From CBDDCA01 sp965218205 (lineage in GTDB: Bacteria; Spirochaetota; Spirochaetia; WTKD01; G963693115), in the NCBI GenBank assembly GCA_965218205.1, contig OZ244590.1, positions 2,294,001-2,358,000 on the forward strand: DNA of 64,000 nucleotides, read 5' to 3'. This document shows, piece after piece, positions 44,272-53,833 of this stretch; position 1 is the first letter of the stretch; each line of letters begins with the position of its first letter. Under the pieces are notes generated by a model. It was not told where the DNA came from. It did no database searches and saw nothing but the letters and a program-made list of their open reading frames with translations. The position numbers were made by a program, and so were the translations under genes.

Positions 44272-44277
44272 TATAAT
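44272..44277 (+). promoter_or_regulatory. -10 element of parA (probable leaderless mRNA)
   Basis: TATAAT ending 5 nt before ATG 44283, with no ribosome site. On the minus strand another TATAAT at 44224-44219 serves the binding-protein gene, so the 95-bp gap holds two divergent promoters. Confidence 0.5.
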
Positions 44278-44282
44278 CATGT

Positions 44283-45050
44283 ATGATAGTTTGCTTTTCA
44301 AATCAAAAAGGAGGGGTAGGTAAGACTACATCAGCTATAAATATCGGATCTTTCCTTTCAGAACTGGGGCTTAAAATTCTTTTAATTGATTTTGATCCTC
44401 AAGGAAATCTTAGCAGTGGATTAGGATTTGTATCTCAAAAAAAAACCATATATGATGCATTAGTACAATCTGATGAAATAAGCTCTTTAGTACAATCTAC
44501 CGTACAAAAGAATCTTTTTATCATTCCTGCTAACTCAGATTTAAGTGGAGCTTCTGTTGAACTTATACACATGCCAAACAGAGAGTCTGTTTTAAAAAAT
44601 ACTGTAGCTCCTCTTAAAGAAAATTTTGATCTTATCTTTCTTGATTGTCCCCCTTCATTAGGAATTCTTACTCTTAACGCCTTATGTGCATCACAGAAAG
44701 TAATCATTCCGTTACAATGCGAATTCTATGCGTTAGAAGGAGTAGTAAAACTTGTTCAAACGATCAATTTAGTAAAAAAAACATATAACACTACACTAGG
44801 AATTTTAGGAATTATCCTCACTATGTTTGATAGCAGAACAAATCTATCAATAGAAGTAGTAAAAGAGATAAAAAAAGTATTCCAAAAAAGTGTATTTGAA
44901 ACTATTATCCCTCGAAATGTGCGAATAGCAGAAGCTCCTTCTCATGGAAAACCTATCTTTTTATATGATACACAAAGTTCAGGGTATAAAAGTTATTTAC
45001 AATTATCAAAAGAGGTACTATTACGATGGAAAAAAGAAAAAAAGGATTAG
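44283..45050 (+). CDS. parA: Chromosome-partitioning ATPase ParA/Soj
   Basis: 255 residues. The deviant Walker A KGGVGKTTSA (about 9-18), ILLIDFDPQGNLSSGL with the Walker A' Asp region (about 35-50), Walker B LIFLDCPPSLGI (about 118-129). ParA dimerises on ATP, binds DNA non-specifically, and with ParB moves origins apart. It overlaps parB by 25 bp, so the two are translationally coupled. The parS sites lie 4 kb upstream between gyrA and add. ATP-dependent DNA-binding Arg residues cannot be placed with confidence. Confidence 0.95.
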   Translation: MIVCFSNQKGGVGKTTSAINIGSFLSELGLKILLIDFDPQGNLSSGLGFVSQKKTIYDALVQSDEISSLVQSTVQKNLFIIPANSDLSGASVELIHMPNRESVLKNTVAPLKENFDLIFLDCPPSLGILTLNALCASQKVIIPLQCEFYALEGVVKLVQTINLVKKTYNTTLGILGIILTMFDSRTNLSIEVVKEIKKVFQKSVFETIIPRNVRIAEAPSHGKPIFLYDTQSSGYKSYLQLSKEVLLRWKKEKKD

Positions 45051-45958
45051 GGCGTGGATTACAAGCTTTAATAGAAAGCGAAACAATTGATACAGAAAAA
45101 AAGAATACACAGACTTCATCAGTAGAAATACATGAAAACACTTTGTTACATGTTTCTGTAGATTCTCTTTCTCCTAACCCGTATCAAGCAAGAACACTAT
45201 TTAATGAAGAGCGATTAGAGGAACTAGCTTCTTCTATTTCTCAGCATGGAATACTACAGCCAATAATTATTGCACTTCCTCCGAAAAAAGCACAGAAAAA
45301 AGACAAAACAGAGTACATTATCATTGCAGGAGAACGTAGATGGAGAGCTTCTAAAAAAGCAGGGCTTACTCAAATCCCTGCTCTTCTTATACATGTTAAC
45401 GTAACAAAAAACATGGAAGCAGCCCTTACAGAAAATATACAAAGAGAAGATCTTTCTCCTATAGAGTTTGCAAAATCTCTTAATGCGTATATAGAAATTA
45501 GCTCTCATACTCATGAAGAAGCAGCACAATTTTTAGGAAAAAGTCGTCCTGCTATCACCAATGCCTTACGCCTTCTTACACTTCCACCACAAATTCAAGA
45601 TGCAGTACATTCAGGTGAGATAAGTCAAAGTCATGCTCGATTACTTTCAGGCTTAGAAAAAAATAATCAATTATACGTATTAAATGAAATTCTTTCTCAC
45701 TCTCTTAATGTTCGTCAAACAGAAACAATAATAGCATCGTTAGATACACAAAAAGAGAAAAAAAAGGAAAGCAAATCACATACTTCTCATTCTCACAGCT
45801 CTTCTTTTACAAAAGAAATTGAACAGCTTTTAATAGAAAAATTTGGAACAAAAGTATCCTTTTTAGGTAACATGAGCGAAGGAAAAATTACTCTACATTT
45901 TTATAATAAAGACGATTTACAAAGGCTTTTACATCAATTAGATGTTTCTCTCTCATAA
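45026..45958 (+). CDS. parB: Chromosome-partitioning protein ParB/Spo0J (CTPase)
   Basis: 310 residues. An N-terminal basic tail, then the nuclease-like CTP-binding domain with SVDSLSPNPYQARTLFNEERLEELASSI (about 43-70), the C-motif IIIAGERRWRASKKAG (GERR about 101-104), and TENIQREDLSPIEFAKSL; a helix-turn-helix is at EEAAQFLGKSRPAITNALRLL (about 168-188), which reads parS. A C-terminal dimer domain follows a Ser/His-rich linker. Overlaps parA by 25 bp. Should load at the perfect parS sites 40301 and 40519. Confidence 0.95.
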   Translation: MEKRKKGLGRGLQALIESETIDTEKKNTQTSSVEIHENTLLHVSVDSLSPNPYQARTLFNEERLEELASSISQHGILQPIIIALPPKKAQKKDKTEYIIIAGERRWRASKKAGLTQIPALLIHVNVTKNMEAALTENIQREDLSPIEFAKSLNAYIEISSHTHEEAAQFLGKSRPAITNALRLLTLPPQIQDAVHSGEISQSHARLLSGLEKNNQLYVLNEILSHSLNVRQTETIIASLDTQKEKKKESKSHTSHSHSSSFTKEIEQLLIEKFGTKVSFLGNMSEGKITLHFYNKDDLQRLLHQLDVSLS

Positions 45959-46290
45959 TTTCTTAAAATACTTTGTAGCTTTTTTGTAACAATCTTGTTG
46001 TTTTACAAATAATATTTTATTCTCATTGTATATATTACAAATAAAAAACAATCTTTCTTATTATGTATTACTCTATTTCATTACTATACAAAAATTTATA
46101 TATTTCTTTAAAATTTACAATCACTACTACTACTACTATATTTAAATATATATGTTACTAGTATAGGCTATACTATTTGTAACATGTATTTATTAAAAAA
46201 AATCTAATTACTTTAGTAAACAAAAATAAGTATTCTTGTGTATAATAAATCATAGAATTAAAACCTATTATTTTTATGTAAGGAGCAATA
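45959..46290. other. 332-bp AT-rich gap before dnaN, candidate replication origin
   Basis: No gene. It holds TTTGTAACA-like 9-mers at 45983-45991 (plus) and 46175-46184 (ATTTGTAACA), TTACAAAT at 46003-46010 and 46035-46042 (same motif inverted), and TTACAA(T) at 46115-46121. It also holds (CTA)5 at 46124-46138, which on the minus strand is TAG repeated five times, the form of the DnaA-trio element. No canonical TTATCCACA box is seen. The strand sampling described under findings places a skew change near here. Taken together I call it the most likely oriC, as a hypothesis only. Confidence 0.5.
46124..46138 (-). repeat. (TAG)5 repeat, possible DnaA-trio
   Basis: Five CTA units on the plus strand, hence 5'-TAG x5 on the minus strand. 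The DnaA-trio is a repeated 3'-GAT-5' element, that is 5'-TAG, next to an AT-rich unwinding region in bacterial origins. Its position 150 bp before dnaN fits. Confidence 0.5.
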
Positions 46291-47466
46291 ATGGTATTTA
46301 AGATAGACAGAGACTTTCTCTATAATCGTTTTCAATATGCAAGGGAAATATCAGAAAATGGACACATCAATGTATATTATTCCTACTTTATATTTGAAGT
46401 GAAGAAAAACGCACTTTGTATTAAATCTGCCGATAGATTTACAACATTAGAAATGACTATTGTTCCTAATAAGGAAAATCAGTTGGATATAGTATCAGAA
46501 GGAAGCATGCTATTGCCAGGCACTAAGATATACAATGTTTTTTCTTCGCTTCCTCCTGGCATTGTTACTCTCTCTCTTGTGGAGCAAAGTGTAGTTATAA
46601 CTCCAGAAAAAGATACAAATAAAATAGAATTTTCTGTTCGAACAAGAGATGCTGAGGATTATCCTGCTATTCATCTTCCAATGCCTGAAGAAAAATATAA
46701 AGTTGATAAACAAGAACTAATACGAATAATAACAAGTACTGTATTTGCTGCATCATCAGATGCAAATGCAACAACATTATTTCTTACGGGGATATTTTTT
46801 GATTTTAAGGATTCTCATCTTATTGCTGTTGCAACAGATAGAAACAGAATATCAATAGCCAAAATGAAGTTAGAACATCCAATAGATTTGCAAATTGCAA
46901 AATCAAATGATGTAGATCTTATTATTCCTTCTCGATCAATCAATTTTATAAAATCTCTTCTTATAAAGGAAAACACAGAGGTAGAAATAGGGCAAAAAGA
47001 TAATAGAGTATATTTTTTACTTGAGGGATTTCTTATAACTGTTAATATTATTTCTGGGAAATATTACAACTATGAAAATATACTTCCAGAAAAAACAAAC
47101 CCTACAGGAGAACGCAGTTCTGTAAAAGTGAATACAAAAGAGTTTACTCAAGCCTTAGAGCGAGTATCTTCTATAGCGGATGATAAAAAAGATACAGTGA
47201 TAAAATTGTCTATACAGAGTAATACCGTTATTATTAGTAAAGAAGAAAAAGAAAAAGGATACGGAACAGAAACAATTTTTGGTGAACTTACAGGAAAAGA
47301 AAAAGATTTGAATGTTAGAGCTCACTTTCTTATTGAGCCGTTACGTGTTATAGAATCAGAATATATCTCTATTGATTATGGTGAAGGAAACAGAGATTTA
47401 ATCAGAATTCAATCTCCTTCTGAGAAAGATATTATGCATCTTGCTGTGCCTATTACAACAATATGA
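46291..47466 (+). CDS. dnaN: DNA polymerase III beta clamp
   Basis: 391 residues. Three clamp domains of about 120 residues each, with ICIKSADRFTTLEM, ADDKKDTVIKLSI and a C-terminal end KDIMHLAVPITTI resembling the conserved ...xLxPxxxx of clamps. Helices and strands fit; the family has little sharp motif but gene order with recF and the DciA-like gene is decisive. AAGGAG lies 6 nt before the ATG. Processivity factor that holds polymerase on DNA. Lies right after the candidate origin and about 43 kb from dnaA, although in many bacteria the two are adjacent. Confidence 0.9.
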   Translation: MVFKIDRDFLYNRFQYAREISENGHINVYYSYFIFEVKKNALCIKSADRFTTLEMTIVPNKENQLDIVSEGSMLLPGTKIYNVFSSLPPGIVTLSLVEQSVVITPEKDTNKIEFSVRTRDAEDYPAIHLPMPEEKYKVDKQELIRIITSTVFAASSDANATTLFLTGIFFDFKDSHLIAVATDRNRISIAKMKLEHPIDLQIAKSNDVDLIIPSRSINFIKSLLIKENTEVEIGQKDNRVYFLLEGFLITVNIISGKYYNYENILPEKTNPTGERSSVKVNTKEFTQALERVSSIADDKKDTVIKLSIQSNTVIISKEEKEKGYGTETIFGELTGKEKDLNVRAHFLIEPLRVIESEYISIDYGEGNRDLIRIQSPSEKDIMHLAVPITTI

Positions 47467-47475
47467 GCATAGAGA

Positions 47476-48564
47476 GTGTTGTTACAAGATATTACGCTAA
47501 TAAATTTTAGAAATTTCTCTTCTGTTGATGTAAACATACAACAAGCAAGCACTGTTTTTTTACTAGGAGAAAATGGGCATGGAAAGACTAATTTTTTAGA
47601 AGCTCTCTATTGTTTGAGTTATGGGTCTTCGTTTCGAAAACAAAAGGACGATCATCTTATAAAACACAAAGAAAAAGCGTATTCATTAAAAGGGTCTTTT
47701 ATAAATTCTCATGGTATTGATTATACTATCTCACTAGAATATGCTGATTCAAAGAAAAAAATATACTATAATAGTTCTTTAGTAAAAAGCAGGCAAGAGA
47801 TTATAGATAATTATCCTTGTATTATATTTAAGCACGGTGATTTTTCTCTTCTTACTGGAAGTACTGATATTCAACGTCAATTTCTTGATCAAACATTATC
47901 GTTGTGTTTTTTTTCTTATTTAGAGCTATTGAAAGTGTATAACCGATGTTTACGACAAAAGAATATGGCATTAAAACAAATTCATATAGATAGAAATGTA
48001 TTGTATGCGTATAATACAGTGCTTTCTGATGTAGGAACTACTATTATACAATATCGAAAAAAGTTTGTTCAGTTTATTAGCGAACGTATTGTTCCATTAT
48101 TCAAAAAAATATCGGGAGAGGAGCTAAATGTTACTACAGAGTATGTTTCTACTTGGAAAACAGAAAATAAACAAGAAACGCTTACGTATATCAATAATCA
48201 TATGAATATGGAAATAAAAGCGAAATACTGTCTTTCTGGACCTCATAGAGATAAAATTGTATCATTTTTGGATAGCTACCCTCTAAAACAAACTGCTTCT
48301 ACTGGCCAAACACGACTGCTCAGTTTGCTTCTTCGTATTGCTCAATCAGAATATTATGTACAGTACAAAAACAAGTTACCTACATATCTTTTTGATGATG
48401 TTCTTCTTGAAATTGATAGCAAAAAGCAACTACGGTTTCTTGATGAGCTTCCTAAAACAAATCAGGCTTTTTTTACTTTTCTTCCAAATGAGACAATACC
48501 AAATGTTATTTCTACTGATTCGCGTACTTTTTTTATCAAAAATGGTACAGTAAAAGAAAAATAG
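47476..48564 (+). CDS. recF: DNA replication/repair protein RecF
   Basis: 362 residues. SMC-like ATPase: LINFRNFSSVDVN at the start, Walker A LLGENGHGKTNFLEAL (about 28-43), the signature-like TASTGQTRLLSLLLRIAQ (about 274-291) and Walker B YLFDDVLLEID (about 302-312). It loads RecA at gaps with RecO and RecR. The start is GTG 47476 or TTG 47479; neither has a strong ribosome site, and the stop of dnaN lies 9 bp upstream. The DciA-like gene follows 1 bp later. Confidence 0.93.
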   Translation: MLLQDITLINFRNFSSVDVNIQQASTVFLLGENGHGKTNFLEALYCLSYGSSFRKQKDDHLIKHKEKAYSLKGSFINSHGIDYTISLEYADSKKKIYYNSSLVKSRQEIIDNYPCIIFKHGDFSLLTGSTDIQRQFLDQTLSLCFFSYLELLKVYNRCLRQKNMALKQIHIDRNVLYAYNTVLSDVGTTIIQYRKKFVQFISERIVPLFKKISGEELNVTTEYVSTWKTENKQETLTYINNHMNMEIKAKYCLSGPHRDKIVSFLDSYPLKQTASTGQTRLLSLLLRIAQSEYYVQYKNKLPTYLFDDVLLEIDSKKQLRFLDELPKTNQAFFTFLPNETIPNVISTDSRTFFIKNGTVKEK

Positions 48565-48565
48565 T

Positions 48566-48958
48566 ATGAATACTAAAGATACATTGTTACAATCTTTCTA
48601 TAAAAATCTTATAAAACCAGTAAAGCATAGTATAAACATATACGATCTTCTTCTGTTTACCGCTTTACTTAAAAATTGGCATACGATAGTACAACATATA
48701 ATTGAAAATGAAGCATATCAAAAAAGTAAAGCTATTGAAATTTCTAGTGTTAAGAACACAGTGCTTTTTATAGATGTCGTTGATCCACAACACCTTTTTG
48801 TGCTATCAATGAAAACGCATACAATTAAAAATGTATGTAATACATTGTTGCAAACAATAGATTGGCTTGCTCTAGGAAAAAGTATTGGTTTAGAATCTTT
48901 TGATATACCTAATGAGGAGTTTTTAATAAAAGAAATTTCTTTCAATGTAAAGCGTTAG
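48566..48958 (+). CDS. DciA-like (DUF721) protein
   Basis: 130 residues. Small, with NWHTIVQHIIENEAYQKSKAIEIS and a following hydrophobic LFIDVVDPQHLFVLSM, which fits the DUF721/DciA pattern (W-x-x-x-V...; strand; helix). DciA loads or assists the replicative helicase in bacteria lacking DnaC or DnaI. Its position after recF is the usual place for a DUF721 gene in many genomes, and that carries much of the call. Sequence similarity alone is weak. It ends the dnaN-recF operon. Confidence 0.6.
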   Translation: MNTKDTLLQSFYKNLIKPVKHSINIYDLLLFTALLKNWHTIVQHIIENEAYQKSKAIEISSVKNTVLFIDVVDPQHLFVLSMKTHTIKNVCNTLLQTIDWLALGKSIGLESFDIPNEEFLIKEISFNVKR

Positions 48959-48995
48959 TTTATTGAAAAATTAAATAAATACTTTTCTAAAAGCA

Positions 48996-49024
48996 TTGCT
49001 TTTTATAGGTTACAATAGTATAAT
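48996..49024 (+). promoter_or_regulatory. Promoter of the second DUF285 lipoprotein gene
   Basis: TTGCTT (48996-49001), 17-bp spacer, TATAAT (49019-49024). The best two-box promoter I see in the window; the leader is about 12-14 nt with an AGAGG ribosome site at 49032-49036. Confidence 0.65.
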
Positions 49025-49043
49025 CCTACACAGAGGTATTTTT

Positions 49044-52000
49044 ATGAAAAAGATGCGTTATTATTCACTACTATTTTTTGTTATGGCCTTTTTATTTAGC
49101 TCACTTTTTTTTAGTTGTGAAGAAAATAAATTATCATCATTAAGTAATAATGATAAATTAGAAGAGGGTGTTGATGGAGGAGGTGACGAGGGTAGCTCAT
49201 TATCTTTAGCTGTAGCTCCAAATGCATCATTATTGATAGACAAGCTTGTAGTATCCCAGTCAACAACGGCTGGAACAATAAAATTAGTACTCACACAGTT
49301 AGATATATTTACTGGAGGAAAAAATAAAGAAGGCAAAGCAATAACAAGCAATGATCAACTTGTATATACTGTATACGGTTTGCAAAAAGATACTGCTCCT
49401 AGTAACTCAGAAGTAGTAAGTAGTGGAAAAAAAGTAGAGCTTCCTTCCCTCACTGGCAATAAGTATACTATTTCTGGTCTTGATAAGCTAGGGCTCTCTA
49501 CAGATGATGAATCACAAGTAAATATAGAAGAAGATAAACAGTATCATTTTGTAGTAGAAGTAGCAATAAAAAACGATTTAACAAAGAAAACATACAGTAG
49601 AGTAAGCAGTATAACAGTAGGATCAGAAGCTACTTCGCCATCTGATGTAATTAATATTAAAAAAGTTATTATTACTGATAATAGCATATCAATATCATGG
49701 ACAGCCCCTTCTCTTACCAGTGATCACAAAAAAAGAGATGGGAGTAATCTCACAACATTAGATGTATCGTATAAAGTGTATCGAGTAAAAAAAGATGGAT
49801 CAAATGTCCGTGCAATAGATACTATTATTGCTATAGATAAAAATCCAATAACTGTACAAAAAAACACACATAATGCAACAAGTATAAGTGATCTTATTGC
49901 TGATACTACTTATGAGATAGTAGTACAAGCAGTTAACTCAACAGATACGACAAGAGTTTCTACAGGACTAAGAGTAGAGGCAACAACACTCCATGAACCT
50001 CGCTTATTATTTAAAAAACGAGGCAGTAGTAATGCTATTACTTCTTTTACTACGAAAGCACAAGGAGAATATGGTAAAACTACAATAGTGCCTATTGTTT
50101 CAGAAGTAACTCCTGATAGTATTGTATCAGGAGGATCATTTTCTATTAGTCCCGATAATTTAACTAGAGTAACTGGATTATCGTTTAATACCGATGATGG
50201 AACAATATCTGGAGTAGCAAGATATGTAGTAAATAGAACTACATATACAATAAAATTTACTGCTAGCGATGGAAGAGAGGTGGAAAATTCTATTGACATT
50301 ACTATTGGATATAAATATGCCCCTGCTAATAAACCAGAATTAATACAAGCTATAACTGCAGAATTGCAGGCACAAGCTCAAGGATCTGATACATACAACT
50401 ATAGGGCTGATCTCAATATAATAGATACCAGTGCTGTAAGAAGGATGGATGGATTATTTTTTAATGATGGCGTAGGATATGATGAATCAAAATTTAATGG
50501 AAATGTATCTAAGTGGGATACCAGTGAAGTTACTCATATGGGTGGCATGTTTGGTGGAGTAGCAGCGTTTAATCAAGATATATCAAATTGGAATACCAGT
50601 AATGTTACTCATATGGGTGCTATGTTTAGAAATGCATCGGCTTTTAATCAAGATATATCAAATTGGGATGTTCGTAGAGTTAAAAACATATCAAGGATTT
50701 TTTATGAAGCTACTGCATTTGATAAAGATGTATCATCATGGAAATTGTGTAGTCTTGATACTGTAATTGCCCCAAATTTGGATTTTATGAATTCTGGAAT
50801 TGCGAATAATAAAAATAAACAACCAACATCAAAAAAAGGAACAGATGCATGTGCTATTTCTAACACTACGCTCATTCCACCAGAAGTAAGTATAATTCGC
50901 TATAATATGATAACTCAAGGGCTTGAAATAACTTGGCAATCACCTTCAATAACATCTGAACATGTAGATGCAGATGGTGATCAACTCACTCAAGATCAAA
51001 TAGAATATAAAATATATCTTGCTAAAATGAGTGGTTTTGGACAATTACTACACGAATCAGATATAATAGCTGCAGCTACACCAGTATCTCTAGCAGCTAA
51101 CACTAGAAGACATGTATTTACTAATGTTGAGGATAATGCATATTATGCGGTACTCATTCAAACGGTTAATTCTACCGATACAACAAAATTTTCTGTAGGA
51201 GAACGAAATGATTTTAAGATACCAAATATTGTAATTAATCCTTCACTTGCATTAAGAAATTTACCACAGTATGTTGTTGGTGAAAAGGTTAATGAAACTA
51301 TAACGATAGTTACTAGTGATCCTAATGTAGCACCAAGTGCTACTACTACACTTTCCAAGCCAGTTATTCAAAAAATTAAAAAAGAAACAGGGTTAACGGT
51401 ATCATTTGATAGAAATACTAATACAGTGAGTATAAGTGGTGTAGTAAACAAATCTAACATATGGGATAATAGCATAAATTCATATTTATATGCAACAATG
51501 GAATTTTCAGTAAAGGCGTTCAATATAGCAAGAAATGCTGAATTACAAATACAAACTGGATTAAAAAAACCTCCAAGTGGGAAAAAAAATGATTATTATA
51601 GACCAACAACAAAAAAAGAACTATCTAATTTGATTAACATTACTAAAGATCTCAGTATAATAGATACAAGTGCAGTTACTAATATGAGTCATTTATTTGC
51701 TAGAAAAAAGAATTTTAATGTTGATATTTCTAATTGGAGAACTGATAATGTTACGGATATGAGTTATATGTTTTTCCATGCATCAAGTTTTAATATAGAT
51801 ATTGGTAGATGGAATACTTCGAAAGTAACTAATATGGACAGAATGCTTAGTGAAGCTCATAGTTTTAATCAAGATATTTCTGATTGGGATGTGAATAATG
51901 TGGAGAATTTTGATGACATGTTTAGAAGCACTCATGGTAGAAATATATTCAATCAAAATTTATCTACATGGATAGTGAAAAAGAAACATATTGATAAAAG

Positions 52001-52142
52001 ATTATGGGCAAATGCGATAGATATTGGACCTGAAATAGGAGAATATCCAACATGGGAAATTGCTAAAAATAGATATTTTCGATTAGTATTTTATGGATCA
52101 CGTATGGAACATAGACCTAATCAATATCCTACGGTCAAATAA
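49044..52142 (+). CDS. Fibronectin-III/DUF285 lipoprotein (paralogue of the 28-kb gene)
   Basis: 1,032 residues from ATG 49044; the frame opens earlier at 48996 without a ribosome site. Signal and lipobox MRYYSLLFFVMAFLFSSLFFSC. Fibronectin-like modules follow, e.g. KLVVSQSTTAGTIKLVLTQL, nearly identical to a stretch of the 28-kb gene (residues about 825-1,000 there). DUF285/BspA repeats occur twice, at about 480-590 (e.g. NTSNVTHMGAMFRNASAFNQDI) and about 880-990. Ends with Tyr-rich text. Likely a surface protein. Codon use is AT-rich, unlike its paralogue. Sits right after the replication block and has its own promoter and terminator. Confidence 0.8.
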   Translation: MKKMRYYSLLFFVMAFLFSSLFFSCEENKLSSLSNNDKLEEGVDGGGDEGSSLSLAVAPNASLLIDKLVVSQSTTAGTIKLVLTQLDIFTGGKNKEGKAITSNDQLVYTVYGLQKDTAPSNSEVVSSGKKVELPSLTGNKYTISGLDKLGLSTDDESQVNIEEDKQYHFVVEVAIKNDLTKKTYSRVSSITVGSEATSPSDVINIKKVIITDNSISISWTAPSLTSDHKKRDGSNLTTLDVSYKVYRVKKDGSNVRAIDTIIAIDKNPITVQKNTHNATSISDLIADTTYEIVVQAVNSTDTTRVSTGLRVEATTLHEPRLLFKKRGSSNAITSFTTKAQGEYGKTTIVPIVSEVTPDSIVSGGSFSISPDNLTRVTGLSFNTDDGTISGVARYVVNRTTYTIKFTASDGREVENSIDITIGYKYAPANKPELIQAITAELQAQAQGSDTYNYRADLNIIDTSAVRRMDGLFFNDGVGYDESKFNGNVSKWDTSEVTHMGGMFGGVAAFNQDISNWNTSNVTHMGAMFRNASAFNQDISNWDVRRVKNISRIFYEATAFDKDVSSWKLCSLDTVIAPNLDFMNSGIANNKNKQPTSKKGTDACAISNTTLIPPEVSIIRYNMITQGLEITWQSPSITSEHVDADGDQLTQDQIEYKIYLAKMSGFGQLLHESDIIAAATPVSLAANTRRHVFTNVEDNAYYAVLIQTVNSTDTTKFSVGERNDFKIPNIVINPSLALRNLPQYVVGEKVNETITIVTSDPNVAPSATTTLSKPVIQKIKKETGLTVSFDRNTNTVSISGVVNKSNIWDNSINSYLYATMEFSVKAFNIARNAELQIQTGLKKPPSGKKNDYYRPTTKKELSNLINITKDLSIIDTSAVTNMSHLFARKKNFNVDISNWRTDNVTDMSYMFFHASSFNIDIGRWNTSKVTNMDRMLSEAHSFNQDISDWDVNNVENFDDMFRSTHGRNIFNQNLSTWIVKKKHIDKRLWANAIDIGPEIGEYPTWEIAKNRYFRLVFYGSRMEHRPNQYPTVK

Positions 52143-52145
52143 ATA

Positions 52146-52178
52146 AAAAAAGAGGATAAAGTATATATCCTCTTTTTT
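52146..52178 (+). terminator. Bidirectional-type hairpin terminator
   Basis: AAAAAAGAGGATA (52146-52158), 7-nt loop, TATCCTCTTTTTT (52166-52178): a 13-bp stem with A and T tails on both sides, so it can end both the lipoprotein gene (plus) and serA (minus, ends 52211). Confidence 0.88.
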
Positions 52179-52210
52179 CTTTCGCATTTAATATAAATTA
52201 TGTATATCTA

Positions 52211-53800
52211 TTACAGGTAAATGCAACGACAAAAGGATACTAAAGGAAGCTGCTGTATTTCTTCCAATAGCTCTGAGCTAATTTCTTCATCGCATACAAT
52301 GATGGATGCAGCTTCTTCTCCTTTATTTTTTCTTCCTAAATGGAACGATGCAATGTTAATGTTATTTTTTGCTAAAATTTGAGTAATAGTAGTGATAAAT
52401 CCAGGAGCATCTTTATTGATAACATAGAGATTATGCTTTCCTAAATGAGCTTCTATAGCAATATCTCTTACTTTTACAATACGTGGAAGCACAGTAAACA
52501 GGGTGCCAGCTATTGAATAACAAGACGATTCTGTGTATACACGAATATTGATAAGAGAGTGATATTCTTGTGATTCTTCTATATTATGACTTTCTATGTG
52601 TATCCCACGCTCTTGTGCTTTTGTAATTGCGTTCATGGCATGTATTTCAGAAATATTAGGAGATACAATGCCGTATATGATTGTTTGTGATAGTATACTT
52701 GTTGGTAAACGAAGTATATCTCCATAATATTCAATAATAATTTTTGAAATACCTTGAGTAATAATCTGTCCTAAAAAAGCAGATAGGTGTTTTGCTAGTT
52801 GTTGATACGGGGCAATTTCTTTGTTTTGTTGAGCAGAAAGGGATATGGTATTCACTGCATTTTTGATAGCACCATTGATTAAATAATTGCTTATTTGCTT
52901 TGCTATTTCTTCTACTACTTTTTCTTGTGCTTCGACAGTAGAGCCTCCTAAATGAGGAGTTAAGATAAGATTTTTTGTGTGAAACAAAGGGCTGTCTTTT
53001 GGAAGTGGTTCTTTCTCAAATACATCAAGTGCTGCCCCTGCAACATGATTACTTTGCAGATGCGAAAGAAGTGCTTTTTCATCTACAATGCCACCGCGTG
53101 AACAGTTAATGATACGCACTCCTTTTTTTGTCAAAGCAAGGCTTTCTTTGTTTATAATGTGCTTTGTTTTTTCATTAAGGGGTAAATGACATGTTATGAA
53201 GTCTGCATGTGACATAACAGTTTCAAAATCTAATAGTTGTATATCCAGCCTTTGGGCATTGTCTTCAGTAAGAAACGGATCATATGCTATGACTTTCATA
53301 CCAAAGCCCATGGCTTTTTTTGCAACAATTTTTCCAATGTTTCCGCACCCAATTATTCCGAGCGTTTTTCCTTGTATTTCTATTCCTTTTATGGTATTTT
53401 TTTCCCAATGGCCTTTATGAGTTGTAGTATTTGCATAAGGAATATGGCGGGCAGTACTTAGTAGTAATGAAAGTGCATGTTCTGCGGTAGTGATAGAATT
53501 GCCAAATGGGGCGTTCATAACCACTACTCCTTGTGAAGTTGCTGCTTTTACATCAATGTTATCTATCCCTATCCCTGCTCTTCCTATTACTTTTAGCTTG
53601 GATCCTGCCTCTATGATTGCTTTTGTTACTTTTGTTGATGAGCGTACCACAAGGGCGTCATAGTGTACGATTTCTTGTATAAGTTCTGGTTCTAAAAGCC
53701 CTTCTTTTCGTAGTACTTGTAACGGATGTGAGGATGAAGAAAATGAAGAAAAAATATCTTCGGCTTTGTTGCTCATAGCATCTGCAATTAATATTTTCAT
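52211..53800 (-). CDS. serA: D-3-phosphoglycerate dehydrogenase
   Basis: First step of serine synthesis from 3-phosphoglycerate. 529 residues. D-2-hydroxyacid dehydrogenase fold: VVRSSTKVTKAII, GRAGIGIDNIDVKAATSQGVVVMNAP, Rossmann LGIIGCGNIGKIVAKKAMGF (about 146-165), catalytic Arg in NCSRGGIVDEKALL (about 232-245), His in LTPHLGGSTVEAQ (about 281-293), then a C-terminal intervening domain and an ACT domain (INKDAPGFITTITQILAKNNI) for Ser binding, the long type. TATAAT at 53817-53812 ends 11 nt before the ATG. Neighbour radC is divergent in function, 33 bp upstream on the same strand. Confidence 0.95.
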   Translation of the reverse strand: MKILIADAMSNKAEDIFSSFSSSSHPLQVLRKEGLLEPELIQEIVHYDALVVRSSTKVTKAIIEAGSKLKVIGRAGIGIDNIDVKAATSQGVVVMNAPFGNSITTAEHALSLLLSTARHIPYANTTTHKGHWEKNTIKGIEIQGKTLGIIGCGNIGKIVAKKAMGFGMKVIAYDPFLTEDNAQRLDIQLLDFETVMSHADFITCHLPLNEKTKHIINKESLALTKKGVRIINCSRGGIVDEKALLSHLQSNHVAGAALDVFEKEPLPKDSPLFHTKNLILTPHLGGSTVEAQEKVVEEIAKQISNYLINGAIKNAVNTISLSAQQNKEIAPYQQLAKHLSAFLGQIITQGISKIIIEYYGDILRLPTSILSQTIIYGIVSPNISEIHAMNAITKAQERGIHIESHNIEESQEYHSLINIRVYTESSCYSIAGTLFTVLPRIVKVRDIAIEAHLGKHNLYVINKDAPGFITTITQILAKNNINIASFHLGRKNKGEEAASIIVCDEEISSELLEEIQQLPLVSFCRCIYL

Positions 53801-53833
53801 ATATATGTGTTATTATACTATGTTTAGCAGTTT

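Noticed and set aside
43655..44323. 222-codon plus-strand frame opposite the amino-acid-binding protein
   Set aside because: Antisense shadow of a gene with signal peptide, ribosome site and family motifs.
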